DNA from: Portunus trituberculatus
Taxonomy: Eukaryota; Arthropoda; Malacostraca; Decapoda; Portunidae
Direction of reading: 5' to 3'
NCBI RefSeq assembly: GCF_017591435.1
Contig: NC_059268.1
Coordinates: 14,058,684-14,122,683 of the forward strand
DNA: 64,000 nucleotides
Shown here: positions 1-10,556 of the stretch, piece after piece
Position numbering within the stretch: position 1 is the first letter of the stretch
How the letters are laid out: every line of letters begins with the position of its first letter
The notes under the pieces: model-generated
Told to the model about the DNA's origin: nothing
The model's database searches: none
What the model saw: only the letters and a program-made list of their open reading frames with translations
Position numbers and translations under genes: made by a program

Positions 1-478
1 AATGTATGATTTGGTAAACATGGTTACAAACTTGATGGTGTGAAAGATATTTTTTATCATAATACTTATTTATTATACATACTAGTTGACACAACAGGAA
101 CATGATAGTGTGTTGACCAATTGGGGAGTGGAAATGAACTAGCCTTTTGCTGTTTTCATTGTGTTGTAGATTTAGAAACTAATGATGGCACATGGTTTGT
201 CAGTGAACTTTTATGGAACCCCATTACAGTAGGAGTTTTGCCCTTGTGGATGGTTTTGTGAATGTTGCATGTAGTAAATTAATGTTCCTTGTTTGTCTAA
301 GAATCTTATTGATCTTAAAGGCAAATGGGTTAGCTAGTGTAGATCAAAATTTCAATATTTCAATAATAAACCTTTATATAATAAGTATATCTCAAATAGG
401 TTATGGGAACAGCCAACCACAAGACAAAACTTCAGTGGTCAGTGAGAATTTAGTAAAATTGTATTCTTACTCTTACAG

Positions 479-2623
479 AAGAAGTGCGACCAGTATTGGC
501 CTAAAGAAGGAAGTGAACACTATGGTTTAATACAAGTTCGATTAGTACATGAGGAGGTTCTTGCCACATACACCATAAGGAAGTTTGCTATAAGACACAT
601 GAAGGTATGTATGAATTATGTTTTTATCAGTGGCATCATTTCAGATGGCAAGTAGCCCTGAAGAGTTTGTGGACTCAAGTAAACAAGTGCCGTCTGAGTG
701 TTTTAATGGATCAAGTGTCATCACCGTTTTTCATCAGTCATATATCATAGATACATGTCCTTTTCATCATTATTCACAAAAACTTCAAAGAATGACAAGT
801 GAGATTATAGGAAAACTAGAAGAAAGGTTTCTAAAGCTCAACTCTCATATGTTCTGGCTTATATGTACAAATGGTATAAATTTGAAAAGTTTATGCTGTC
901 AGTACTTCTTTTATGGGATGAGGTTAGAAATTATAACTGGCTGGCTCATAGCATTCTCCTTAATCTTATCTTTAGACAGAAATCTTCTCCCTTTTAGTAG
1001 TGACGAGCTTTTTGAAAATCAAGAATTCACAGGGAGCTAGGTATGGGTTGTAGGGGACCCAAGTCAGTTGGGTGATAGAATGTTTTGCCAAAAAATCCCT
1101 TCCCAAAATGTGAAAAATAGGTAGGTGCATTATCATGATGAAGGTTCCTGTCTCCATTGGTCTACCAGAACGAATTTTGCTGCCACGTGTGTCATGTCAA
1201 GATCTTCTTTCAAAATCTCTGAAACACTTGTCTGCAGGATACCAAGATGGTCTTCTAATTCTCACTGTCAATCACTGACCTTCATTGATTGCAGTCTTCA
1301 CACATTCACCATTTTTGGGTATTCTGCTTGGTGAAGGCCTTCCACAACATGGATTCTCTTTTGATGAATTCTTGGCATTCTTTAAAGTGTTTGTACCACA
1401 TTTTCATCTGTGCTTCACGCAATGAATCATCCCGGAATGCCTTCTTTATCATTTAAGTAGTTTCCAATTGCAAGTGTTTACATTTGCAACAAAGCTTGTT
1501 ACAGATTCACTAATCTACTTGCTCAGTCATAGTCAGTGCGATGGTCAGAAAATACACACCTTTGTTCAACTGCGTTTGCTGGGTAAATGAGATATAACAT
1601 GGGATTATGGCTGGTCACACATGCACAGTAGGGTCTTCTGTCAGCGCTTGGCAAATTCTGTTAGGATCGCATGACCAGTTCTGCAAATATTCATAATGGC
1701 TGGATCCTTTCAAAATGGTCCTCATATCCCAAAAATTATTACAAAGAAGTCTGAATACCTTAACAAATAGTCCAACATTCTTGTTCAGTAGTAGACACAA
1801 AATTATGTAATGAGGACATACTGTTTTTCATTGTTGTGATATATCCATACACAAATTACAGTTGAGATATAGGAGTTATTATTTCTAGAATATTCACTCG
1901 TGTCAACTTTCACAGGTTAAATGTAAGAAATCTGGAGGAGGTGAGCGCATACTGTTTCAATATCATTACACAAACTGGCCTGACCATGGCACTCCAGATC
2001 ATCCCTTGCCTGTCCTCTCCTTTGTTCGAAAGTCAGCAGCAGCCAACCCAGAAGACGCAGGTCCAATTATTGTTCACTGCAGGTATGTCGAGTTCTCTTT
2101 AAAAGCAAAGATATTTTCTGAACGTTGATTTGCAGTTATTCGTTTGGTCTGTTCTGTGTGAGGTGTGTGTGTTTGTGAATAATAATAATAGTAATTTGGT
2201 TTATTTATATTGCAGTGTTACAGATGAAAATTCACGTTACATTGTATTTTAAACTATCATACTAAAATCTTCAGTAATACACCCAATCCCATGGAGGTAT
2301 TTTAGTTTGATACCATGGCTACCAGATGGCACCAGTAATGCATCCAATCCCATGGAGGTATATTACAGCTTGATACCATGGCTGCCATCCTAGTAGACTA
2401 GGCCCAAGATGGTCAAGTCATCCTGTTTGCATTTTTTTTATTCAGAGTTTATTTCTCCTACCTAGCAGCAGGTCACAACTTGCAACTTACACCAAGTACC
2501 TAATTATTGCTAGGTGGGCATGGGCTACACTGTAGAAATCTGCTTAACAACTTCTGACCTGACCTGGGATTTGAACCCAGGTCCTCCCAATTGTGAGTTG
2601 GGCACACTAATCACTGCTATTCT

Positions 2624-2702
<79 letters not shown>

Positions 2703-3078
2703 TTACCTAGTTGTAGTTTTACAGGGCCTGGGCTTTATGCTCGTGTGGCCCCGTCTCCATATCTACACTTATCCAGTGTGTGTGTGTGTGTGTGTGTGTT
2801 TGATCTGCTGCAGTCTCTGACGAGACAGCCAGACGTTACCCTACGGAACAAGCTCAGAGCTCATTATTTCTGATCTTCGGATAGGCCCGAGACCAGACAC
2901 ACACCACACACCGGGACAACAAGGTCACAACTCCTCAATTTACATCCCGTACCTACTCACTGCTAGGTGAACAGGGGCTACACATGAAAGGAGACACACC
3001 CAAATATCTCCACCCGGCTGGGGAATCGAACCCCAGTCCTTTGGCTTGTGAAGCCAGCGCTCTAACCACTGAGCTACC

Positions 3079-3152
<74 letters not shown>

Positions 3153-6100
3153 CTAAAATACTGTATTGCCCTGCCTTTTTGACGTATGTAAAAGACAGAT
3201 AAAATAGTACTAGGGAACATCATGAATTTCAATTACCATTTATTCTTTTTTTCAGCGCTGGTGTGGGCAGAACAGGCACTTACATAGTGCTTGACGCCAT
3301 GCTACAGCACATTCGTGCTAAGGGCCGTCTAAATATATGGGGTTTTCTTAAACACATTCGCACACAGCGAAACTTTCTTGTGCAAGTAAGTGAAACATGA
3401 AAGGTAGTTATTATTGGGAAGATAGTGTTCAAGGAATTGTTATGATGCATTTTGTGATGGATTTCAGTTTATCTTCACTTAAATTTTTATTTATTTATTC
3501 TTTATCATATCAAATTTGGCTTCAAGCTGTAATAACTACATTATTTTTCAGACTGAAGAACAGTATATATTTATTCACGATGCCCTGTTGGAAGCCATCC
3601 AAAGTGGAGACACTAATATTCCTAGTGGTGGGGTCAGCAGATATATCCGCATGCTTCAGGCCCCAGACAGCTCACAAGAGAAGCCTCAATCTTGGTATCT
3701 TCTAAGTCATCAATACAAGGTAGAGATATCAAAGCTTTTTAGTTGATTCATCTTTGAGTCTCTTAAGAAAAAGTTTTTAGTACCACAAACATGACCAAGT
3801 GCATTTCTTAGTTTATATTATTTGCTTAATCTTTACCATAATATGGAATTAAAAATGCCTAGATATTCTTTATCACAAATAACAGTGGATCTAGATTTGA
3901 CACGAAAATTGCCGTGCTGCAGTAACGTACCCAAAGCCAGAGAACGGACCTTAAATTTCAAACCTCGAAATCTCAGCTCCTAGCCAACATGAATCTATGA
4001 AAATCACTGTGAAGCAAGCTAACTGTGTTTAATTCAATGCCTGAAAGCGATATCTAAATCCATACAACCGTGTCATTGTACCGCTCAGTTATACGAGTCA
4101 AACACGAGAATTTATATAGTACCAGGTGGATGTTTAAATACAACTTTAAGATTACAGCTGTATTTCAAACACAAAATGCAAATTTTGTATCACTTATAAA
4201 TTACTTTACATGATTTTGGCTGTCCACTTGCTCATCTGTTCTTCACACCTGTGAGTTTACGCCTCTTGTCATCACTCTGTGACCGTGTGTTACCTCCTGT
4301 GGCGACACCAGGTTTGCACTTTATTTTATTTATTTTTTTTTTTTACATCATTAACGCGACGAAATATATCGTAGTAGTCACTATCAGTCACTGCCTAGGC
4401 GTTGTTTCCTACCATTCTAGTCACTATTAATCATTCATCGGTTTGTTGCAGTCACGTTAGTAATCAGGTGAGTTTAACACTTAACAGCACTCCACAGTAC
4501 ACTTCCACGTCACAGTGATGTCAAAAACATGTCACTGTTCTTCACCAGAGTCACTATCTTTTCCAAAACTGACTATCTATATGGCACCAGATGTCATAAC
4601 TGCAGTCATTGCCACCAGTTGCACGCGTCTCGGATTACGTCCCAGTTACAGCCTCTCACTCTGCCATTTTGTGTGACCTCTCATTATATTTCACTGTAGT
4701 GTTTCACATTGTACGCCTCAAGTCACCATTAGCAGTTCTTCTCCACTGTACCACTGACTTATTACTCCGCATACAACACTCAGCGTCATCCTACACATGT
4801 CACGGTTGGATACACCACTAACAATGTTAAATCTGTGTGCATTACACCACTCACAATGTTCACTCCTTATTCACCTCACTGTACTTCATTACTCACTGCA
4901 CAGTGACATCACCAGCAACTGCATCACACACACGCATAATAACATTTTCATGTGAGCCACCACACAAGCTCTTCACACTTTCACTGTAAATCCATTGTTG
5001 GACAAAACTCTTTCAACAGCATTCACATTTCACTGTTTCATTGTCTCCACAGATATGTCAAAATGCCTGAACATACACATAACAATTATAACCCCTCACT
5101 CTTGGCTGCAGCGATATCCCTAGCACGACTGACATGAACCGAGTGACTTGAGTGACTGTCCGTTGGCTAAACCGTTGGCCATCTCGCTGCTCACCTGAGA
5201 TTTTAAAATTATTCATTTGCAGTAGACATGGGTGTATACAACTTGCCACAAATATGTACATAATAATAATAATAATAATAATGTTTCCTCCAGGTAGAGG
5301 TCAGCCGAGCCCTTAATCTGGTGCACCTCACAGCCTCCACAAATGCACACGCCTTCCCAATGCTGCGGTATTTAGTAATGATTAGTATTTCCTTAAAAAA
5401 TGCACCTTATACTGTATAAAACTTTACAAAATTATAACTTTAACAGTCAGCTGCCGCGTACTACCGGTCAACCGCTTTGGGTACGTTACTGCAGTGGCGG
5501 CACGGCTCCGCTGTCCCGTGTCAAATCCAGATCTACTGTTATCTGTGTCTTTATGAATCCACCACAGGATAGAGAGCTTTCTTTAAGGTTATGTTATGGT
5601 TATACGCCAGAATGCTTTCATTGTGCACATGTAGAAGACCATGGGAATTGGTGATGAAAACCAGTGATGCTGTTGGACACGATTATGAATATCTCTTCTC
5701 TTGCAGCTCATCACTCATTTCCAACCCCGAGACTTCAATGTAGTGAGTGCCATGAAGCCTGTGAACCGGGAGAAGAACCGCAACACTGACCACTTGCCAA
5801 TGGAGAATGGTCGAGTGCACCTCACTCCCAAGCCAGGTGTAGATGGCTCTGACTACATCAATGCCACCTGGCTTATGGGGCATCAAAGGTTGCGGGAATT
5901 CATTATCACACAACATCCACTGCCAAATACTATTCTTGACTTCTGGCAGATGGTTTGGGACCATAATGCCCAGACAGTAGTTGTTTTAACTACTGTGGAC
6001 GAGGATCAAGGATTCCCACAGTTTTGGCCAGCCCAACATGATGATTTTGACTCTGAGCACTGGAAGGTAAGTAACATGTTTTGTAAAATACATGTTATCT

Positions 6101-9100
6101 GACTCACCATCCCTAGTGCAATATATTCTTTTAAGGAAAGATTAAACGATGAATTATATTAAATTAGGCTAGTGTTTTGGCCCTTGCATCTACGTATTAC
6201 TAGATTATATCTTTTACTTTTTTGTTGGCTTTGTTATCAATTCAGACTTATTTCTAGGTTCGGTACTTGGAGGAAAAGTTAAACTCGGGGTTAATGACTG
6301 TGGAAGTTGCTGTACAAAGTCTTCAGGACGACTATGAATTGCCTGTGAGATTGATCCACGCACCAAGTTGGCCCCATACCCTCCCTGCCCTCACCACCAC
6401 CCTCAGCCTTGTGTCATTAGTTTCTGAGGCCCATACAAATTACCAGAATGGTCCTCTAATAGTTGTTGATAGGTGAGTGAAAGCATATGTACAATATCAT
6501 GTTCATTACTAACTAAATGATCCAATGTGGGATTGCCAGAATCTGACCAAAAATAACTAATGGAACTGATAACTGTACAATTTCAGTTAATCATAGATTT
6601 GTAAAAATCCATTTCCCTGTTATAACTAAAAACAAATTTACACATTTGTCTGTGATATGCTTCAACATGAACTATCAGTTACATAGAATAGATAAATGTA
6701 ACTATCAGGCTCCATTAGCTGGTCCTATTTCACAAATGCACTCATTCTTACTTACCACAGATTTGGTGCCACAGAAGCAGCAACATTCTGTTCTCTAACA
6801 ACACTCAGAAGCCAGATGGAGTTTGAACAGCACTTGGACACATACATGTATTGCAAGCTCTACCACAACAGACGACCCAGCATATGGACTAGTCAAGTAA
6901 GTACCTAGTTTGTGAAATGTCCCACAAGTTCCCTAATTTTTTTCACCATTTCTTCTTCATACCCAAACATTTCAATTGTAAATCCCATCCATACTTAAAG
7001 CTTCTGGACAGATAAGCTTTTGTATAGAGTTAACAGTTGAGGGTATGAGGGAAACTGGCAAAGAAGATTCAGAATGCCCAACTTCACAGAAGCTGTTTTA
7101 CCAAGAGATGAGGGGTGAAGTTTCCAGACAGACTGAGGATGTTCAATGTAGAGGAAAGAGACCGTCCAGTGTTAGTGAATCTATTATAGGGTTCAAGTGG
7201 GGCTCAGAGTAATAGGAGATAGAGGAGAGGAGAGAGAGAGAAAGGAGAGGAGAGAAAAGGAGAGGAGAGAAAAGGAGGGAAGAGAAAAGAAGAGGAGGGA
7301 AGAGAGGAGAGGAAAGAAAAGAGGAGGAGAGGAGAGAAGAGAGGAAAGAAAAGAGGAGAGTAGGGAAGAGAGAGAGAGAGAGAGAGGAGAGGAGAAGAGA
7401 GGAGAGAAGAGGGAAGAGGAGAAAGAGAAGAGAAAAGAAGAGAGAAAGAGAAGAGGGAGGAGAGGAGAGGAGAGGAGAGAAGATAGGAGGGGAAAGGAGA
7501 GAAGGGAGGAGAAGAGAAGAAGAGGGAAGAGGAGAAAAGAGAAGAGGGAGGAGAGAAGATAGGAGGGGAAAGGAGAGAAGGGAGGAGAAGAGAAAAGGAA
7601 GGGAGGCAAGAGGAAAGGAAACGGAAGAGGAAGGGGAGGGAGGGAAGAGGTGGGAAGACAATACGAGGAGAGAAGTAGAAGAGGTGGTTGTCTCTTCCTT
7701 TCTCTTCCCCTCTCTGTAATGCACAACAATATAAAAAAAAAAAACACCTACAGTAAGTAAATGCTTCTTTTTTTATCAATATAACAAGGGACCATTCTAT
7801 ATATTGTTAATCATTGTTATTTGTCAGAAAATTACTTTAATATTTTTGCATAAAATATCAATCATGTTAATTGATTTTTATATTGATATTTTTCAGGTGT
7901 AGAATGGATTAATTTGATATCCGTTATTTTGAATGAAGAAATTTGTTTGGGATGTTATGGAATGAATTAAATTCGTAAGCTGAGACATGACTATACTAAA
8001 TTTGCTTTGCCCCAATAGGAAATTTTTTGAGAAATCATAAGTCAGACATTCTGTGGCTTCCCTGTGCTATCTATTCACTCCCTTATGGGGTTGGTTGTCT
8101 CTGAAAAGCCGTAGGAAAGTGCAGGGTTGTATTATCAAAGTAGGAGTGGATAGAACTGGAAGTTTGGTTTTGATGATTGATGAATAATAAGAAATGAGTG
8201 GATGAGAGGACAGAAGATTACCACTATTAATAGATTTAGAACAGTCAGAAAGTAAACTTAACAAAGTTGCAGAAAGAAGGATAGAAACCATAGGAGGGCA
8301 GTCTGGAGAAAAAAGCTTTATACTAGTCTATCTAAAGCTTTTGATATATTAAGACAACAGCATGTTACACCAAAATTTCTAAAAATGGATGACCAAGACT
8401 TGGTAAGGACAAGACTTGGTAAGGAAAGCCAGATCACTCCAAAGTCTTTCATACTCATCTACAACATCCAGCAAACTTTGCAGCTCAGCTGCTGATTTAG
8501 TCATGACCACATCATCTCCATAAAAGAGCACACACATCATTCCCCACATTCATTCCTGCAGCACACACATCATTCCCCACATTCATTCCTGCATTCATTC
8601 TTCTCATTCTGGCTGCCAACTCCTGTATACAAGCTTAAAAAATGGTTGGTGACAAACATAATTGCTTAACTCTTCTCTCACTCTCTCCCTTTCTGTTTCC
8701 TAATCTGTATTACCTTGCTTTTTCTGGAGTGCAAGCTGAATAATGCCTCCCATATTCCACTATCCCTTTCTGTTTCCTAATCTGTATTACCTTGCTTTTT
8801 TTGGAGTGCAAGCTGAATTGTGCCTCCCATATTCCACTATTCCTTTCTTCATTCATACAGCTCCTTTTCTTATGGCATCTCTCAGATCTGTTGAGAGAAA
8901 AATTAAATTAACTTTTCTTTTCTCTTTTCTTTCAGGATGATATTCTGTTTATTTACCGAGCCATGGAGTCATACATAGAAAGTGAAGGAAGCCATAGTGG
9001 AAGCAGCAGTGACATGGCAGGACTCAATGATCCAATCATTACCATGCCTCCTGTCACTACCATCACTCCAGTGGCACCCCTCACACCAAAGGCTCCTCCA

Positions 9101-9298
9101 TCACCACTTCCACTCAGCACCCCACCATCTACACCCTCTGCTCCAGCTCTCCCCACTGTCAGCACCCCACCCAGTACTTGTGCTAATGGTCAGGTGCCCT
9201 CCAATGGACATGCAATGCTTACAGGTAATGGGACGATACGAGTCCCTCCAGAAGGCATGGAGGATACACCTCAGGCAACAGAAATCCCTCCAGTCTAA
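479..9298 (+). CDS. Ptp99A: Receptor-type protein tyrosine phosphatase, Ptp99A/PTPRG-like (3' half, 8 exons)
   Basis: This is the cytoplasmic part of a two-domain receptor tyrosine phosphatase. It removes phosphate from tyrosines at the plasma membrane; the family acts in axon guidance. Exons read as 479-604, 1916-2082, 3256-3385, 3552-3719, 5707-6066, 6258-6472, 6761-6896 and 8936-9298. All join in phase at GT..AG sites and give 554 residues plus stop. D1 holds the KCDQYWP block, the WPD loop (NWPDHGTPDHPLP), the P-loop HCSAGVGRTGTY split across exons 2 and 3, and the Q-loop region TEEQYIFIHDALLEA. D2 follows a short linker (EKNRN, DYINATW, FIITQHPLP), but its P-loop reads VDRFGATEAATF, so the catalytic Cys is Asp and the Arg is Glu. 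This matches the inactive D2 of the PTPRG/PTPRZ/Ptp99A group. The tail after D2 is about 100 residues, rich in Pro, Ser and Thr. The ectodomain and membrane exons lie upstream of the window. The orthology to Ptp99A is inference; the RPTP call is secure. Confidence 0.92.
930..1530 (-). mobile_element. Internally deleted mariner-like transposase remnant
   Basis: Read on the minus strand, 1530 to about 1160 gives broken frames resembling the mariner N-terminal helix-turn-helix region (REAQMKMWYKHFKECQEF, then TVRELEDHLGILQTSVSEIL and MTHVAAKFV). It then jumps straight to the C-terminal catalytic signature in 1157-972 (FLAKHSIT..., then YNPYLAPCEFLIFKKL, like the family YSPDLAPCDFFLFPKL). The central catalytic stretch is missing, and several stops and frameshifts are present. 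It lies in the intron after the first visible Ptp99A-like exon. It is a dead copy. Confidence 0.72.
2272..2392. repeat. Two-copy tandem duplication, about 60 bp unit
   Basis: A unit containing the string cccatggaggta followed by ttgataccatggct occurs twice, offset by 60 bases, with a few differences. It lies in a Ptp99A-like intron just upstream of the SINE/(GT)n cluster. Confidence 0.7.
2490..2626 (-). repeat. Diverged tRNA-derived SINE fragment
   Basis: The reverse complement shows a tRNA-like anticodon arm (loop ctcacaa, anticodon CAC) and a B-box-like ggttcaaatcc. The layout matches the better-preserved SINEs at 2800-3081 and 24080-24363, but with many substitutions. Its tRNA-side end abuts a (GT)n array. 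Confidence 0.55.
2627..2700. repeat. (GT)37 microsatellite
   Basis: An uninterrupted GT array between a SINE fragment on its left and a LINE 3' tail on its right. Confidence 0.98.
2701..2776 (-). mobile_element. 3' tail fragment of LINE family B
   Basis: The sequence starting atttacctagttgtag and including cgtctccatatctacactt matches the 3' ends of the LINE at 55807-58690 and the fragment at 49443-49735. Only about 75 bases remain. Both sides touch GT arrays. Confidence 0.75.
2800..3081 (-). repeat. tRNA(Val-CAC)-derived SINE, copy 1
   Basis: On the minus strand the element opens with a tRNA-like head. It has an A-box-like tagctcagtgg, an anticodon arm with loop ttcacaa (anticodon CAC) and a canonical B box ggttcgattcc. 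A body of about 200 bases follows. A second copy about 94% alike by eye lies at 24080-24363, so this is a dispersed family. It is not a functional tRNA gene, because no complete acceptor stem follows the T arm. It sits in a Ptp99A-like intron, with GT arrays at both ends. Confidence 0.85.
3082..3150. repeat. (GT)n microsatellite
   Basis: A GT array abutting the tRNA head of SINE copy 1. Confidence 0.97.
3882..5539. mobile_element. Non-autonomous DNA transposon with terminal inverted repeats and TA flanks
   Basis: The left end (acagtggatctagatttgac, then a stretch ending ctgcagtaacgtacccaaag) reappears inverted at the right end (5464-5539). The arms are about 60-75 bases and differ by some substitutions and indels. 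Both ends are flanked by TA (3880-3881 and 5540-5541), consistent with a Tc1/mariner-type TA duplication. No transposase-like frame was found inside. The interior carries a short (TAA)n at 5263-5280. It occupies most of the intron between the fourth and fifth visible Ptp99A-like exons. Confidence 0.72.
7201..7690. repeat. Purine-rich low-complexity block, degenerate (GGAGA)n
   Basis: About 490 bases are almost purely A and G on the plus strand, built from aggaga, agaggaga and gggaagaggag variants. It lies in the last Ptp99A-like intron. The long open frames here are artefacts of composition. Such mirror-repeat-rich purine tracts can form triplex DNA (established property); nothing else is seen. 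Confidence 0.95.
8395..8640 (-). mobile_element. Reverse-transcriptase fragment of LINE family A
   Basis: The reverse complement encodes ELAARMRRMNAG-like, then YGDDVVMTKSAAELQSLLDV, clearly homologous to the RT of the LINE at 52830-55434 (YADDVVVMNESAEELQSLLD). An internal stretch of about 36 bases (aatgaatgtggggaatgatg and neighbours) is duplicated in tandem. Only the region around the catalytic YxDD box survives. It is a dead fragment in the last Ptp99A-like intron. Confidence 0.75.
8686..8850. repeat. 77-bp minisatellite, about 2.2 copies
   Basis: The unit starting tccctttctgtttcctaatc recurs 77 bases later almost unchanged. A partial third copy (cctcccatattccacta) follows. It lies between the LINE fragment and the last exon of the Ptp99A-like gene. 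Confidence 0.85.
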
Positions 9299-9749
9299 GG
9301 AAAACACTGAAGTAATTCTACTGATTACTCTTTTATAGTCAAGACATTCTAATAGACAGTGCATGGATGCAAAGTGAGACTGCGTGGTATGTTTCTTAGC
9401 GTGAGAGATTTGTGAACTTTGCACGTGGTGAGCATTATGCTTAGTTTGAAAAAAAAAAAAAAATTATTCCTTTGGCAATATAACTGGTGATAAAAATTTG
9501 AAATATATGATGAAATTTTAGCTCACTGCATTCACCTGAAATGAAAACACGTAAATGCATTTAATGTACTTTAAAAAGACATACTGTATTTAGCTGTAAG
9601 TGATCCAGTTGTCCAGGAAACTTGTGGTCTTGAATGACCATATTAGTAAGAAGGGAAATGAATTGTGTAATGGGGCACTCTTGGTGCCACTTTCACTTTT
9701 TGCCTCAATTTGAGGCCTTAAAGAGAACTCTGTTGATTTCCAAACAGTC

Positions 9750-9751
<2 letters not shown>

Positions 9752-9822
<71 letters not shown>
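9752..9822. repeat. (TA)n microsatellite
   Basis: A pure TA array downstream of the phosphatase stop codon. Confidence 0.97.
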
Positions 9823-9825
<3 letters not shown>

Positions 9826-10495
9826 GTATGTGTATGTATGAATGTATATATTGTAAACTTCATGAATCCATTTTATAAAAAGGCAGCCCAATCAATGAGA
9901 GGGTTATCCATGTGTGTACAGAATCATTTTCATATTGTGGTGTCTTTCATTTACATTAATCATTCTTTTGAGCTACATCACAACTTAAAATTTTCTACTT
10001 AGTAACAGTAAGGAAGGAATGATCCTTCCATATTAAAGACATCTAGTCTAGTTGATATTAGAATATAGGTATTTTGGTATGAGGGTGCCATTCCCTTTAT
10101 TCCATAGTTATCCTGAAAACATATTTTCTCACATTTTTTCATGTATGACAGTGTTCAAGTTGAATGTAATTTTTACAAAGGTATCAATGAATAAGCAAGA
10201 GGCTTCCTATGCTAAGCCTGCACAAGTCCTGCACAAAGAACAGTCCTTTATAGACTAGGTAACTAGATTACTTCAACTTTCAAACCCAAGACACAAGATG
10301 TTAGCCACTGTTTTCTATATATTCACAGTTGGTGAATATTTGGAAATTTAGATATTAACTTGTGAATTTAATGTAAAAAAAATGTCCCTATATTGTAAAT
10401 CATGAATGAATCTCATTACAGTCTTACGAGTATGTTTGGAGCATATTAGTTGTGCAAGCTCCACATCTATGAAGGCCAGAGAAATTATAGCCAGA

Positions 10496-10498
<3 letters not shown>

Positions 10499-10552
<54 letters not shown>
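10499..10552. repeat. (TC)n microsatellite
   Basis: A pure TC array in gene-free sequence. Confidence 0.97.

Positions 10553-10556
<4 letters not shown>

Noticed and set aside
3001..3081. Genuine tRNA-Val gene (also at 24293-24363)
   Set aside because: The head folds partly like a tRNA, but no complete acceptor stem is present. It continues into a repeated 200-base body, and a second copy exists, so it is a SINE.
7143..7779. Four open frames of 120-193 residues on both strands
   Set aside because: They run through the purine-rich low-complexity block and consist only of Arg/Glu/Gly/Lys or Ser/Leu/Phe/Pro repeats.
8310..8395. Plus-strand SLSKAFDILRQQHV, resembling the RT motif LSKAFDTLNH
   Set aside because: It is too short and isolated to call a separate element. 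It may be a scrap of another LINE, but chance is possible.
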